This document shows, one piece after another, positions 8,920 through 18,241 of a stretch of 64,000 bases of DNA. The notes under the pieces are model-generated. The model ran no database searches, was not told where the DNA came from, and saw only the letters and a list, made by a program, of their open reading frames with translations. The position numbers and the translations under genes are program-made. The first letter of the stretch is position 1, and each line of letters starts with the position of its first letter. Origin of the DNA: Nitrospira sp. Ga0074138 (GTDB taxonomy: Bacteria; Nitrospirota; Nitrospiria; Nitrospirales; Nitrospiraceae); NCBI GenBank assembly GCA_001464735.1, contig LNDU01000047.1, positions 62,001-126,000 on the forward strand. Reading direction: 5' to 3'.

Positions 8920-9360
8920 TTAGTACCGGAGTGTGGCGGTCGCAACACTACGACGGGCGCCGAAAAACTCCTTCGAGAACGACTCGACCACTGCGGGGTC
9001 ATACCCCTTGCAGCTGAAAATGTCGAGGTACGCGTGATTGGTTTCATTGGCGAAATGGCCGCTGATCAACGAGGTGGAGATCAACTGCACCATGGAGTAG
9101 CCGGCCACAGGCCCATCGCCAAAATCGACGACCTGGCATTCACCAAAACGCTTCATACCGATGAGCTCACAGAGCTCAACGACGTAGCGCTTGATATAGT
9201 CCGCATCTCGGATAAGTTTGGGATTACAATCGTGGAGGTCAACGGCAGTGCAGAGCCCCCATGCCTTACCGCTTCCCACCATGTCTTGGACCGGTCGGGC
9301 AGCAGCCGCAGGGGCGTTAGATGGTAAGATTGTGGACTCGGAACTAGCCGAGGTACTCAT
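8920..9360 (-). CDS. S-adenosylmethionine decarboxylase-like proenzyme
   Basis: About 146 residues related to prokaryotic AdoMet decarboxylase, which makes the aminopropyl donor for spermidine. Visible features: AWGLCTAVDLHDCNP after a disordered N-terminus, GDGPVAGYSMVQL, then TSLISGHFANETNHAYLDIF and CKGYDP. The Ser in the TSLISGHF segment lies where the family self-cleaves to form its pyruvoyl group; classical enzymes have E-S-H-I there, so this is a divergent subgroup. The ATG at 9360 follows AAAGGGA and is preferred to an upstream non-ATG start at 9396. No spermidine synthase gene is adjacent. Confidence 0.72.
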   Translation of the reverse strand: MSTSASSESTILPSNAPAAAARPVQDMVGSGKAWGLCTAVDLHDCNPKLIRDADYIKRYVVELCELIGMKRFGECQVVDFGDGPVAGYSMVQLISTSLISGHFANETNHAYLDIFSCKGYDPAVVESFSKEFFGARRSVATATLRY

Positions 9361-9531
9361 AGAGGGGGGTTCCCTTTCTGTAAGAAGGTTGAGCACATGA
9401 AGACTACCATGCGTGAACTATACCATGATTTGTTTATCGCACACGTGAAGGGGTGGAAAAATTTTCGGCTCCGGTGAAAAAGCCCCATCACTCGGTTGAC
9501 AAGGTTTCATCTCTCAGGGACAATATCTCCT

Positions 9532-9708
9532 ATGCCATCCTCTCCAGATCTCGTCCGAGACACGCCTCGAATCGAGCTACCCGAGCGCCTCTGCACGTGG
9601 TGCAAGGTGCTCATGCGGAAGCGGCTCGTGGGCGGCAACCAATTCATTCATTACACCTGCCCTAAGTGCGTTTTCCAACATACGCGCCGGCTGGGACCAA
9701 AGCCATAA
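9532..9708 (+). CDS. Small zinc-ribbon protein
   Basis: A protein of about 58 residues with one CxxC pair (LCTWCKVLM) and a second (YTCPKCVF) 21 residues later, a zinc-ribbon arrangement. The basic C-terminus (HTRRLGPKP) could contact nucleic acid. I begin at the ATG at 9532 because sequence upstream is not protein-like. Small Cys-knuckle proteins recur in this genome (15812 is another). Function unknown. Confidence 0.55.
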   Translation: MPSSPDLVRDTPRIELPERLCTWCKVLMRKRLVGGNQFIHYTCPKCVFQHTRRLGPKP

Positions 9709-10118
9709 GCCTCTGATTGAATGAGTGGCTACGAGCAGCTTGCTCTCTGGTCGACTCGCCCCTGTAGGTAGGATCGTCCCTATCCTAGTTCCGAGTGAGT
9801 CATATTACCCAAGTAGACTGGCGGCTGACTCTCAACTGGCGCTCACCAGCTCTTCTACCTGATCACTTGTCCGCCCTCCACTCCAGGCTTCATCTATTCC
9901 AGTTAAGAACACCCTATCCCGACCGCACTGAGTACTAGACTACGCGCTACGCCGCTGGAGCCGCATGAACGAGCAGAGCGACCTGGGATGAGACACCTCT
10001 AGCCCTGGCAACACACAGCACCTCCAAAGGTAGTCACACACCGACCTTTCGCAATTTTAATCCTGCAGGGAAGGAATACGAGGCGAGTGGGCCGGCTACG
10101 CGTGAGCGTCGGCTCCAC
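9709..10118. other. Intergenic stretch without a recognised gene
   Basis: About 410 bases; frames are short and broken on both strands. I see no tRNA, terminator or repeat. Confidence 0.5.
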
Positions 10119-10441
10119 CTAACCGCAGGATAAACTGCTCTGGACATGATCGTCGAGAAGATGGGTCAATCGTTCTCGATCCTCAGAATTGATGGAAATA
10201 ATTTTTGCGCCTAATTTCGGTGTCCGCACGTGAATGACTTCCAACTCGCAGGTCAAAGACCTCCCCTCCTCCAGCTCTATCACGAGCTTGAGCGTATCAC
10301 GGCACTTCACGAACAGACGGCTTTCTAGGTAGACGCCAGACTCGCTGACGTCGAGCACTTTGCACGGTGCCGAGAGCGAGCCGCGCTGCAACCGGCCAAC
10401 ACGGCGGCATCGACACGCGAGTGCTTACGCTTGAAACCCAT
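10119..10441 (-). pseudogene. PilZ-domain gene with a frameshift
   Basis: The ATG at 10441, preceded by GGGGGAT, opens a PilZ N-terminus (MGFKRKHSRVDAAVLAG). That frame then runs into a stop, while a second frame, entered near 10391, continues the domain (LQRGSLSAPCKVLDVSESGVYLES and onward to 10119). One missing base near 10390-10395 explains the break; repaired, the protein would have about 107 residues with both the RxxxR-like basic stretch and a D-x-SxxG element. It is either a true pseudogene or an assembly error, since no homopolymer marks the site. Confidence 0.65.
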
Positions 10442-10510
10442 AACCCATCCCCCGATATGTCCGGCATCATAACAAGAGGAAGGATTATGTCGAAGCATTT
10501 ACAGAAATGC

Positions 10511-10873
10511 TTAGAGCTGTCCGCCCACCAAGGCTCGCACCTGTTCCATGCGTTTGCGGTTGACACCAAGATCGCTGTAGCCCGTGCGGGACGCAGAACG
10601 AAAGTGAATCGTCTTCGTGGTTTCATCGAAGAGGAACTCCACGTCATCGACGAAGCGGAGCAGCAGGCTGGTGAACTCGTAGTGGAGATAGAACTCATCC
10701 TCTGCGACGAGCTTGCTCCGAGACAATGTTGCGAGCACCGCTTTCAACGCCTCTTTGGCTTCCGCGCGAGACTTCTTGTACGGAAACGGCGCGATGGCGT
10801 GACCCACATCAGTCGCCTGCGTCGACACGCAATTAGGGCTGGGGGGGCAAGGAGGAAGAGTCCGCTGGCTCAT
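10511..10873 (-). CDS. DUF1499 family protein
   Basis: About 120 residues. CPPSPNCVSTQATD near the start and FVDDVEFLFD followed by IHFRSASRTGYSDLGVNRKR at the end are the signature segments of DUF1499. Function is not known; members are found in bacteria and plastids. The ATG at 10873 overlaps the stop of the FKBP gene (ATGA), which fixes the start and indicates translational coupling. It ends a three-gene unit with DUF2914 and FKBP genes. Confidence 0.82.
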   Translation of the reverse strand: MSQRTLPPCPPSPNCVSTQATDVGHAIAPFPYKKSRAEAKEALKAVLATLSRSKLVAEDEFYLHYEFTSLLLRFVDDVEFLFDETTKTIHFRSASRTGYSDLGVNRKRMEQVRALVGGQL

Positions 10874-11277
10874 TGGGCCCGCACTGTACTCGCTTCCAGC
10901 ACCGCCCGCAACCATATCTCTGCCACCAGCACGGCATGAGGCGGAATGAGCTCCGGAAGACCTTTGTCCCGATAGGCCAAATGGGGGCTGATGCGCACCT
11001 TCCGATAGCCGCCGGCTTTCATGCCAATCAGGGCTTGCTCGACGCCGGCCATCACTTCACGACGACCGAGTGTGACGGTGCGATCGATCAGCGTGACGCC
11101 GTCCTGGATCCGGATCTTCTCTTTCGGCACATAATCCGCCTGTTTCTCATTGAGCAGCACCTCGTCTCCCTTGTTCAGATAGAGCCGCACGGTATAGACG
11201 ACATGGTCGCCTTTCTGAGCTACTTGTCCGGCCCCTTCCCCCTCGTCAAGTAATGTGAGGCCGCTCAACCGCTTCAT
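10870..11277 (-). CDS. FKBP-type peptidyl-prolyl cis-trans isomerase
   Basis: 135 residues forming one FKBP domain without a signal peptide: GDHVVYTVRLYL in the first strands, GVEQALIGMKAGGYRKVRI and YRDKGLPELIPPHAVLVAEI in the conserved second half. In this family the domain accelerates proline isomerisation during folding. An insertion (LLNEKQADYVPKEKIRIQDG) separates the halves, so activity may be reduced or specialised. It lies 9 bases after the DUF2914 gene and overlaps the DUF1499 gene. Confidence 0.8.
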   Translation of the reverse strand: MKRLSGLTLLDEGEGAGQVAQKGDHVVYTVRLYLNKGDEVLLNEKQADYVPKEKIRIQDGVTLIDRTVTLGRREVMAGVEQALIGMKAGGYRKVRISPHLAYRDKGLPELIPPHAVLVAEIWLRAVLEASTVRAQ

Positions 11278-11286
11278 GATCAGAGT

Positions 11287-12396
11287 TCAATACGACAGAG
11301 TCGTCAGCGTCGGATTGGCTTCACGCTGGCCTTCAACCGTAACCGACACCCGTCCAATGATGCGCCCGTCTTCTGCTTCAACATCCACACGCCAGTCGCC
11401 TGGGTCCAGTCCCTGTTTGAAACTGTACGCCCGATACCCACCCTCGCGTCCTCCTGAAATCTTGATCGGGATCTTATCGGCATGGGAAAAAGGCCTGTCG
11501 CTGTTGGGCCGGAAATACCAATGGTGATAGATCGTGGTGTTGAGATCGACCGGCGCAAAGACCCCGGTGAAGCAGTAGATCGGCGTGTTCGCAGGATAGG
11601 TCGTATCCGAGCGCTTCCAGAGCTCATACCACTCTCTTTCGAAAGCCAGCTCAAACTGATCGCCAGCTCGCTTCACGTCATGATAGATCCCTCCGAACTT
11701 GAACGACAGCGGCACGGGTGGAATGAAATTCAGAAAATAGAATCCGACGAGCGTGCCAATCAATACCGCAGCGGGAACCGTCATCCCAATCGCTTCACGT
11801 CGCGACCGATCTGGATTGTTACGATAGATCAACTGCGCAACTCGCAAGACCACCGCGAGGCTCAGCATCGCTCCGATCACAAAGATGATCGAGTTCATGT
11901 AGCCCGTTATCACAGGGAGAAAAAACGTGAAAAACGCGAAACACACCACGGCGTAAAGGCCGATCAGCAGTCGAAGATTTGAGAGTCGGTCACGCAAAAA
12001 CTCGTTGGCCACCAAGAGCATGATAAGCAGCGCAAAAAAGACCGCTGTGCCGGTGAACGTGGCGCTTCGCGAATAGAAAATTGTATAGGCACTGAAGAGG
12101 CCGCCCAACAGGAACTGACTCGCCATGGGATAGTAAGGACGGCTCTCCAACACCCAGCGTGTAAAACGGGAACCTGAGGCGAGCGTGGCATGATCAGATG
12201 GAGGCTCGACCCCCCATCGTCCCGTCAAAACAATCAGGGCCCCGAGCAAGACCAGATAGAGGAGCAGAATCAGGTTATCCAGCAGCCGGTCGATTCGTGT
12301 GAGCGTGAGCGTATCGTAGGTCACGCCGGAGAGGAAAAAGACGGCTGGCATGAAGGGTTTGGCCAGAATAGACTGAACCTTTGTCAGGGGACTCAT
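11287..12396 (-). CDS. DUF2914 integral membrane protein
   Basis: 369 residues: seven or so hydrophobic helices in the first 235 residues (for example LILLLYLVLLGALIVL), then a soluble C-terminal DUF2914 domain containing YHHWYFRPNSDRPF and GDWRVDVEAEDGRIIG. That domain type is found in envelope proteins of unknown function. First gene of a unit with FKBP and DUF1499 genes. Its start lies just downstream of a MITE-like repeat, which separates it from the next minus-strand gene. Confidence 0.78.
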   Translation of the reverse strand: MSPLTKVQSILAKPFMPAVFFLSGVTYDTLTLTRIDRLLDNLILLLYLVLLGALIVLTGRWGVEPPSDHATLASGSRFTRWVLESRPYYPMASQFLLGGLFSAYTIFYSRSATFTGTAVFFALLIMLLVANEFLRDRLSNLRLLIGLYAVVCFAFFTFFLPVITGYMNSIIFVIGAMLSLAVVLRVAQLIYRNNPDRSRREAIGMTVPAAVLIGTLVGFYFLNFIPPVPLSFKFGGIYHDVKRAGDQFELAFEREWYELWKRSDTTYPANTPIYCFTGVFAPVDLNTTIYHHWYFRPNSDRPFSHADKIPIKISGGREGGYRAYSFKQGLDPGDWRVDVEAEDGRIIGRVSVTVEGQREANPTLTTLSY

Positions 12397-12482
12397 GCCC
12401 TTACTGTGCGAAATCCCGTTCGATTGTTCAATGTAAATACTAAATCGCGCCGCAGTCCACAGTACCCCGCGAACGGATTCTC

Positions 12483-12678
12483 AGGATGCTCAAAAAGGTC
12501 GTCGTTAATCACCCACCCACCCCGGCGCGCCCGCTTCGCCAACTCAGCGAGGCGAGCCAAGACGCGCCTTATGCCAAGCTAGGCCGTAGACGAGAAAAAT
12601 ATCGGAGGCGTACCCTCTGGGGTCCATTGAAGGTTTTTTCGAGGCGAAAACAACGTGGGAGGCCTTTTTCAGCATCCT
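12483..12678. repeat. MITE-like element with terminal inverted repeats, copy 1
   Basis: The left end AGGATGCTCAAAAAGG (from 12483) and right end CCTTTTTCAGCATCCT (to 12678) are near-perfect inverted repeats; the outer CAGGATGC/GCATCCTG pairing is complete. The element is about 196 bp, encodes no transposase, and has the same ends as the element at 54959-55143. The stop codon of the next gene (12680-12682) abuts its right end. Confidence 0.65.
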
Positions 12679-12679
12679 G

Positions 12680-13780
12680 TCACACAAATGCGGGCAACGG
12701 CGCATACACAACCGGATGGCCGATCAGCCGTTCCAACCAGGGCGCCATCGCCTCTTCGGGAAGGGGAGCGTGATTGAGGCGGGCTTCGATCTTGAACTGT
12801 CCATTGACTCCGACGATGCCGATAATCGCCGACGCATCCTCAGCCTCAGGCAACAACGCCCGCGTCTGAAATTCACAGAGCGTAGCGTACAGGAGGCCGT
12901 GCGGTTGAATCGCATTCTGCACCTCAGGAAGATCATCCAGCGGACAGTGGACGGAACAGCGATAGGCCAGTCGCGCTCCCGGTTCGATCCCTTGAAATTC
13001 TTCCAAGGCTGCTTCTGAAAATCCTGTGAGATAGGCACGAACTCCGGCCGGTTCCGGATTGAACGTCTCCGCAAGCTTGCTGGCCGGCACGAGGAATTCA
13101 AAGGCATCGGACGTGTTGTACTCGAACTGGCAGGGACCAAATGCGTCGGGCCATGAGCAGAAGAATGGAATGGACGCATCGGCAGAACGAAGGACCACCG
13201 CGTGTTTCTCCACATGTGTCTCGATCGGCAGGTCCAGCACGCTGATCGCGTCAAGGAACGCTGCCCTCCGTTCATCCAGCCAACGTGTGCGATCAAGATC
13301 GCCACGCGTTTCACCGGGGGTGATGACGACCTGGGTTTGAAGACGAACCCGAATGAAGGAATGGGCATGCCGAAACCCGATCCAAAACATGGCGCGTTGG
13401 TCATGCAGCTGCAGCATGTCTCGAATGCGCCAGGGATGGCTGATGGAGCAATAGGTACCGATATCTTGATGGCGCTGATAGACCGTGTGATAGGCCCCAG
13501 AGAGAAGAAAGAAATCGCCGCGCCATCGTTCCCGTACATGGACGAGCGTGACGTCTTCCGTAGCCCAGGGATCAAGCTGGTCGAAGTCGTCGAACGACCC
13601 GACCGTCCATTCCTCCACGTAGCAGATCACGTCGTTGGCAGGCGAGACCGGCTTGAGCCCAAGCGTGGCGAGACGCTCCCCCACGGCAAGCGCCTGACCG
13701 AAGCTCAAGGCCGTCGTCGTTTCCCACCGTCGCTCACGCACTCTGGGGGATCCTTGACGATAGATTGAGGGTGCCGTCAC
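12680..13780 (-). CDS. Conserved protein of unknown function (366 residues)
   Basis: I do not recognise this protein. It has no signal peptide or membrane segment and an acidic, soluble composition. The N-terminal part has a Trp/Arg-rich patch (RERWRGDFFLLSGAYHTVYQ) and the middle contains HPWRIRDMLQLHDQRAMFWIG. GTG at 13780 is the only reasonable start. The stop codon sits at the very edge of a MITE-like repeat, so insertion may have trimmed or replaced the original C-terminus. Confidence 0.6.
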   Translation of the reverse strand: MTAPSIYRQGSPRVRERRWETTTALSFGQALAVGERLATLGLKPVSPANDVICYVEEWTVGSFDDFDQLDPWATEDVTLVHVRERWRGDFFLLSGAYHTVYQRHQDIGTYCSISHPWRIRDMLQLHDQRAMFWIGFRHAHSFIRVRLQTQVVITPGETRGDLDRTRWLDERRAAFLDAISVLDLPIETHVEKHAVVLRSADASIPFFCSWPDAFGPCQFEYNTSDAFEFLVPASKLAETFNPEPAGVRAYLTGFSEAALEEFQGIEPGARLAYRCSVHCPLDDLPEVQNAIQPHGLLYATLCEFQTRALLPEAEDASAIIGIVGVNGQFKIEARLNHAPLPEEAMAPWLERLIGHPVVYAPLPAFV

Positions 13781-13822
13781 CGCTCAGGCGCACAGCGCCT
13801 CTCACTACTGCGTCACAATAGC

Positions 13823-14479
13823 TCACTCTTGCAGGAGGCGACGAGCCGGACGTAACGCCTTACTCTCGATCGTCGTGTCGCTGATCAGCCGATCAAGTCC
13901 ATCTTTCAAGGTCGCCGCCAGTTGTTCGCGCACATCATCTTCATTGAACCAAAACACCGTTCGACTCCGCCCCCCTTCAATCGTACGGATGGTGGTGCTT
14001 CGGTCGGCGAGGTTCCTGGCCTGAATCGTAAACCGGCTGGTGGTATCGATAACGGTGGAAAAAACGCGGCTCTTCACCGTAGTGGAAAAATCCTGCACCT
14101 GTCCACTGATGACAATATCGGCATCCGTGGCAGATCCAGCCGGGGCCACACGTACATTCCAGACCCGATCTCGCCACCCGCGGGTTCGTAAGCGATCGGC
14201 CAGGCGGTGCGTGATCGCGCCTGCAGGCCGATCGCCCAACACATCGAACTGCGTGGTGCCGCCCCAGAGATGCGTGCGCGTGCCCACACGGCTCTTGTCT
14301 GCCCGTCGATCCTCAAACGGTTCGATGGCGATCTTGACCGGCTCGATGTCGGTCACCTGCACCATCGGAGGCTTCTCCCGCAAATCCAGATACCGCATCT
14401 CTCCTGTTCCCCTACAGCCGGCCAGCATGGTCGCCATCATGATGGCACAGCCCAAAACTCGCAATGACGATTGCTTCAC
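13823..14479 (-). CDS. Lipoprotein, YajG-like
   Basis: About 218 residues. The signal sequence ends in a lipobox (MLAGC) and is followed by a domain with EPVKIAIEPFEDRRADKSRVG, then repeated beta/alpha elements (ITHRLADRLRTRGW; DADIVISGQVQDF), as in YajG/GNA1162-type outer-membrane lipoproteins. GTG at 14479, five bases after GGGAGGAG, is clearly better than the upstream ATG. Function unknown; such proteins often assist envelope complexes. Confidence 0.68.
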   Translation of the reverse strand: MKQSSLRVLGCAIMMATMLAGCRGTGEMRYLDLREKPPMVQVTDIEPVKIAIEPFEDRRADKSRVGTRTHLWGGTTQFDVLGDRPAGAITHRLADRLRTRGWRDRVWNVRVAPAGSATDADIVISGQVQDFSTTVKSRVFSTVIDTTSRFTIQARNLADRSTTIRTIEGGRSRTVFWFNEDDVREQLAATLKDGLDRLISDTTIESKALRPARRLLQE

Positions 14480-14561
14480 AGGCTCCTCCCGGTCAAAGGT
14501 CAAAAAGAGTGGCGGCCCAGTCTACCCAAGTTTGGTGCCAGAGACAATTAGGATAAAAAAG

Positions 14562-15185
14562 TTACGGGGTAACGAGGGGGGACAGTGACCGAAAGGTTTC
14601 GCATGCCATCTGGGCCAACTGTCCCTCCCGTACTCGTGGATCGCCCAGAGGCACACAGCGCACGACCTTCAGAAACGACCGTTCAGCCAGCACGGCAGCG
14701 ATCTGGGCCTTCCGGTCATGAGTGATCGGCAGCGTATAGCCTTCCCCACATTTCCACTCCCATAACGATGGGGCCAGAGAAAGTTCAAGGTCTTTTCCCG
14801 CGAGCTGATGAAATCGACCGAGCAGCTGACGCTTATACCGTCCGATCTCCGAACCTTCCAGCAAGAGCGCATAAGCCACGTGATGTCCCCACCAGACCAG
14901 CGTACGGAACGTGAAGGTGTTCGCGCCGGAGAAGTGTTTAGGACAATCCAGGTATTGATACGGGAAATCTTCCAGATGCTCACCTTTTACCAGCTGATGG
15001 AGGTGTGGATCGAAATCAGGAGGGGCAACAAGCGACAGACCTGCCAGCTCATTCTGCAATGCGCCATGCGTGGCCTCAAGCATGGCTCGTATTTTTGTTG
15101 TGATCGCGGCCTTTTTCCGAAAGAACTGTGCATCGGCCAGCAGCACAGCCTCTTCATCGGTGAACACAGTAGAGTAGGCCATCAT
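14562..15185 (-). CDS. Conserved protein of unknown function (207 residues)
   Basis: A soluble protein with no signal peptide. A helical N-terminus (about 1-50) precedes a segment rich in aromatics (CPKHFSGANTFTFRTLVWWG), then an acidic/basic region. I cannot place it in a family. It lies 45 bases after the stop of 15231-15602 and could be cotranscribed with it. Confidence 0.55.
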   Translation of the reverse strand: MMAYSTVFTDEEAVLLADAQFFRKKAAITTKIRAMLEATHGALQNELAGLSLVAPPDFDPHLHQLVKGEHLEDFPYQYLDCPKHFSGANTFTFRTLVWWGHHVAYALLLEGSEIGRYKRQLLGRFHQLAGKDLELSLAPSLWEWKCGEGYTLPITHDRKAQIAAVLAERSFLKVVRCVPLGDPRVREGQLAQMACETFRSLSPLVTP

Positions 15186-15230
15186 GGCGGGGACGTGAAG
15201 GAGTTGTGCTCCCGTCCTCTCATCTCCTGA

Positions 15231-15602
15231 TTACTTATAGCGTGTTTCAAACGCCGAGACCGTCAGTTCGTATAGTCGTCGACAGTCGGCACAGCGCAGC
15301 CGCACCAGATCCTGAAATACATCCATCTCGCGAAGTGTCAAAGAGGCATGATGGGTTGAAACGCAAGCCTTGAGGAACTCTTCACCCGGCGGCTCGTCTC
15401 GTGAAGTGCCTGCTCCCGCCATGTGTTGGGCCGAGGCTGCTTGCGACGTGACCATAGCGACCGTCAGATAGTGAGCCGACTTGCATGAACTGCAGATGAG
15501 AACCAACGCGTTCTCATCCGTCATTCGCTTAGCGGTCACACACAGAGGGTGGACAGACCAACATTGCTGAAGAAAGGCCCCACTTCGAATGACCTGCGCC
15601 AT
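15231..15602 (-). CDS. Small Cys-containing protein of unknown function
   Basis: 123 residues. Two CxxC pairs (LICSSCKSAHYL and LRCADCRRLYEL) lie about 65 residues apart, each followed by a similar hydrophobic stretch ending in TV, which suggests an internal duplication of a zinc-knuckle unit. The ATG at 15602 is the only good start. Function unknown. Confidence 0.55.
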   Translation of the reverse strand: MAQVIRSGAFLQQCWSVHPLCVTAKRMTDENALVLICSSCKSAHYLTVAMVTSQAASAQHMAGAGTSRDEPPGEEFLKACVSTHHASLTLREMDVFQDLVRLRCADCRRLYELTVSAFETRYK

Positions 15603-15811
15603 AATTGTTTCAATCAGCCGTCACGCGGCATGAGATTCGCGCATCAACGTTCAGCTGACCGGGCATAGTGATCACACGGAAGGAGAGCAGAACCGCTTTT
15701 GCCCGATGCCGGCCAGCAAGACTAACAGGACCTTCATACACTGAGTGGCGTTGGAGTAGACACCGAACCGTCCCTGGCGCAAGGGCGCAGGACGAGACGA
15801 CGAATAGGAAT

Positions 15812-16102
15812 TCATGACGGGACTGCCACAGGAGGCCCATCCTTCTTCAAAGAAGAAGCGACAGTCCCTTCCTGAATCAGACGACAGGTTTTGCACACCC
15901 GTGGCCGGGCTTTGAGAAAGGAGACTTTTCCACTGGCGAGGCAACTGTAATGGACAAACTCGTCACAGAGCGTGCAACGAGACCAGCCTCCTCGGAGCAT
16001 CGTTTTGTCCCGATAGAGACTCTCTTGGCAGACCCTACAATTGCGGGCCTCAACCCCGAGCATCATCGGCTCCCATTCCCCGCCGCCTTTTCGAATACTC
16101 AT
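15812..16102 (-). CDS. Small zinc-finger (RING/PHD-like) protein
   Basis: About 96 residues with CRVCQESL, then CTLCDEFVHYSCLA and CKTCRL: a C2-C2-H-C-C2 spacing like a cross-braced zinc finger. I start at the internal ATG (16102) because the preceding residues look non-native. It belongs with the other small Cys-rich proteins of this region. Whether it binds protein or nucleic acid is unknown. Confidence 0.55.
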   Translation of the reverse strand: MSIRKGGGEWEPMMLGVEARNCRVCQESLYRDKTMLRGGWSRCTLCDEFVHYSCLASGKVSFLKARPRVCKTCRLIQEGTVASSLKKDGPPVAVPS

Positions 16103-16235
16103 AAGAGTAGGAGTATAGCGGGGCGATCGCGGGAAAAACAAGCAAGCTGCCTCAACGCTGACCTAGCGATCAACTGCCCTAAACCTATACGGCCTCCGAC
16201 CGTTGGGTTGTGCACAGCTAAGTTAAGTGCAAGCT

Positions 16236-18002
16236 TCAGTCTCTTGATTCACCAACAATCCGAATATCGACGAAATGCACATCCGACCGCTCGCTGCCGG
16301 TATAGGCATGCCCGCCCGGAGGTGCGCTAGGGGAGGTATCAACGGTGTTGGTCGTACGGATTACAGCATGCAGCCTTCCGGACTTACCCCCCTGCTCCAG
16401 CTTGATGACCCCTACACCAGGGCAACTCCCTTGCGCAGCATGGTTGGCCGTCACGGGTGCCGGCCCACGCAATGCCACGAACAAGTAGTCTCCGTTAGGG
16501 CTTCGTGAAATGAGATCAGGCGCCGGATCATTCAACGGCATTGCGGGATCATCAGTCACACTAGCGGCCAAGCAGGGGCCAATACCTCGTCCTTCACCAT
16601 TGTCAGAAGTGAGATCGTAGATTGCCACCGGTTTGGACCGTCCCCCCGTTTTGACTACTTCGACTTTATTCTGAATCCGGTCCCCCGTGTGCACGTACCT
16701 CTCATCCACCGTGGCAACCACACCATGGGCATCACGACGAGTGGTAGTGCCAGGAACTTGCCCTGTATCGTTAGAAAATGTGCCGCTATGATCATGGTTT
16801 CCATTCGTCATTGTGTTTGTCGGATCTTTAATCACAACGACGGGTAGGGGTTGGTTCTCGGAATTATGCTCCGGCGCAAAACGAAATGCCGTGTGAAGGA
16901 GAACATACACGGCATAAGTGGACTGGGTAAGCCCTCCAGGACCCGCCGAAACGCCTCCGTCCAAATGAATGAGTCCATTAGCCTGCGTGCCTGCGCACCC
17001 GGCACCATTGATCACTTCATTGCCATATTCAGCTACGATCGCCATCGGTGTGGCGCTGGAGTCGATCACGAGTAGGCCGCCACCGGCCAACGTCACATAT
17101 ACCAAGGCGTTGTCATTGGCTGGGATGGGGCAGAGAATCGCATTATTGGGACGCCCACCGGAGGATCCATTTGGACCAGTGGTGCATCCGTTCTCTTTAC
17201 AGAACCCGTTCGGCGTCAGATCACTGAAATCAGAAGTCCCGACTTGGATGCTGCCGATCAGCGGATGCCCCACAGCATTGTTACCCAGATAGACCCGTGG
17301 CGGCTCCACAACGGTTTGGCCTTTGCCGACTCCCAAACCGGCATTCATATTGTAGGTTAGGGCGGTAATACGACCGGTGGCATCCCGTGTGACATCAATC
17401 CGTTCGACGATCCGACCATCCAGATTACAGACCAATATCGCCAGCCCATCGAACCGCCAAAAACTCATGTGATTCGTCCGGCCGGTACCAGTCTGAGTCG
17501 CGCGAAACAACGCGATGGCTTCTTTCGTCCCAGCATCCATCACACCGATCATTCCGCCGCCGGGTGCAAAGAAGCTTAAGAGAGCGTATTTCTGTTGAGG
17601 ATCAATGAAGGATGAATGAAGACGACCTACCAACGGACGCACGTTTCCGGTGGAGACGTTGAATTCGCTGTGTTCGGAGAGTCCAGCTGGAAACACCAGA
17701 TTGGTATCGCAAGGGGCAGCAGTGCCGGCGCAAGGCATCGGTAAGGCAGCGGGGCCACCATCTACCTGTTTCTCAATGGCCTTATTATCCCAAATCCACA
17801 GCAGACTGCCGTCAATGCCGAGCGCAGCTTTGCCTGCCACAGTATTGGACTGGTCGCTGGCCCATAACTCATATGTGACGCCACCATGTGGGCCACCGTT
17901 TCTATCTTTACCCGCCTCCGCCTGCGAAAACAGTGCTAGAGTACAAGCGACTGCAACCACTGTAACAAATCTTCCAAACAGGGCTACACGCATCTTTGGC
18001 AT
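16236..18002 (-). CDS. Exported protein of unknown function, probable beta-propeller
   Basis: 588 residues with a clear signal peptide (cleavage near SQAEA) and GGGAGGATAAC directly before the ATG. The mature chain is Gly/Asn/Asp-rich with repeated short beta segments (KAALGIDGSLLWIWD; NALVYVTLAGGGLLVID; GDYLFVALRGPAPV), consistent with a propeller that may bind a surface ligand. It contains paired Cys (CAGTAAPC, CKENGC) and several His in the last third (NHDHSG, DAHGVV), which could bind metal or haem, but there is no CxxCH. Unknown function. Confidence 0.6.
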   Translation of the reverse strand: MPKMRVALFGRFVTVVAVACTLALFSQAEAGKDRNGGPHGGVTYELWASDQSNTVAGKAALGIDGSLLWIWDNKAIEKQVDGGPAALPMPCAGTAAPCDTNLVFPAGLSEHSEFNVSTGNVRPLVGRLHSSFIDPQQKYALLSFFAPGGGMIGVMDAGTKEAIALFRATQTGTGRTNHMSFWRFDGLAILVCNLDGRIVERIDVTRDATGRITALTYNMNAGLGVGKGQTVVEPPRVYLGNNAVGHPLIGSIQVGTSDFSDLTPNGFCKENGCTTGPNGSSGGRPNNAILCPIPANDNALVYVTLAGGGLLVIDSSATPMAIVAEYGNEVINGAGCAGTQANGLIHLDGGVSAGPGGLTQSTYAVYVLLHTAFRFAPEHNSENQPLPVVVIKDPTNTMTNGNHDHSGTFSNDTGQVPGTTTRRDAHGVVATVDERYVHTGDRIQNKVEVVKTGGRSKPVAIYDLTSDNGEGRGIGPCLAASVTDDPAMPLNDPAPDLISRSPNGDYLFVALRGPAPVTANHAAQGSCPGVGVIKLEQGGKSGRLHAVIRTTNTVDTSPSAPPGGHAYTGSERSDVHFVDIRIVGESRD

Positions 18003-18241
18003 GTTATCCTCCCGGAGTTTGGGTATGAACCGTTGCTATGGCCTCTCGTTCATCGCATCTCACCCGTACAGGCTCGGATTGAATCAATCAACGTAGTTGT
18101 TAGCAAACAGCCGCACCATTGCAGCCACAGCCACAACACGACAAAACGTGTAGTGTCTTGGCCGCTGATTGTCAATTGAATTGCCCCATCCTCTAGCCCT
18201 CATCAAATTCGAGCCATTTATCTCAGCCTCAGATGCCAGAA

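Noticed and set aside
12483..12678. CRISPR or tandem-repeat array
   Set aside because: Only inverted ends of a single element are present; no regularly spaced direct repeats were found anywhere in the window.
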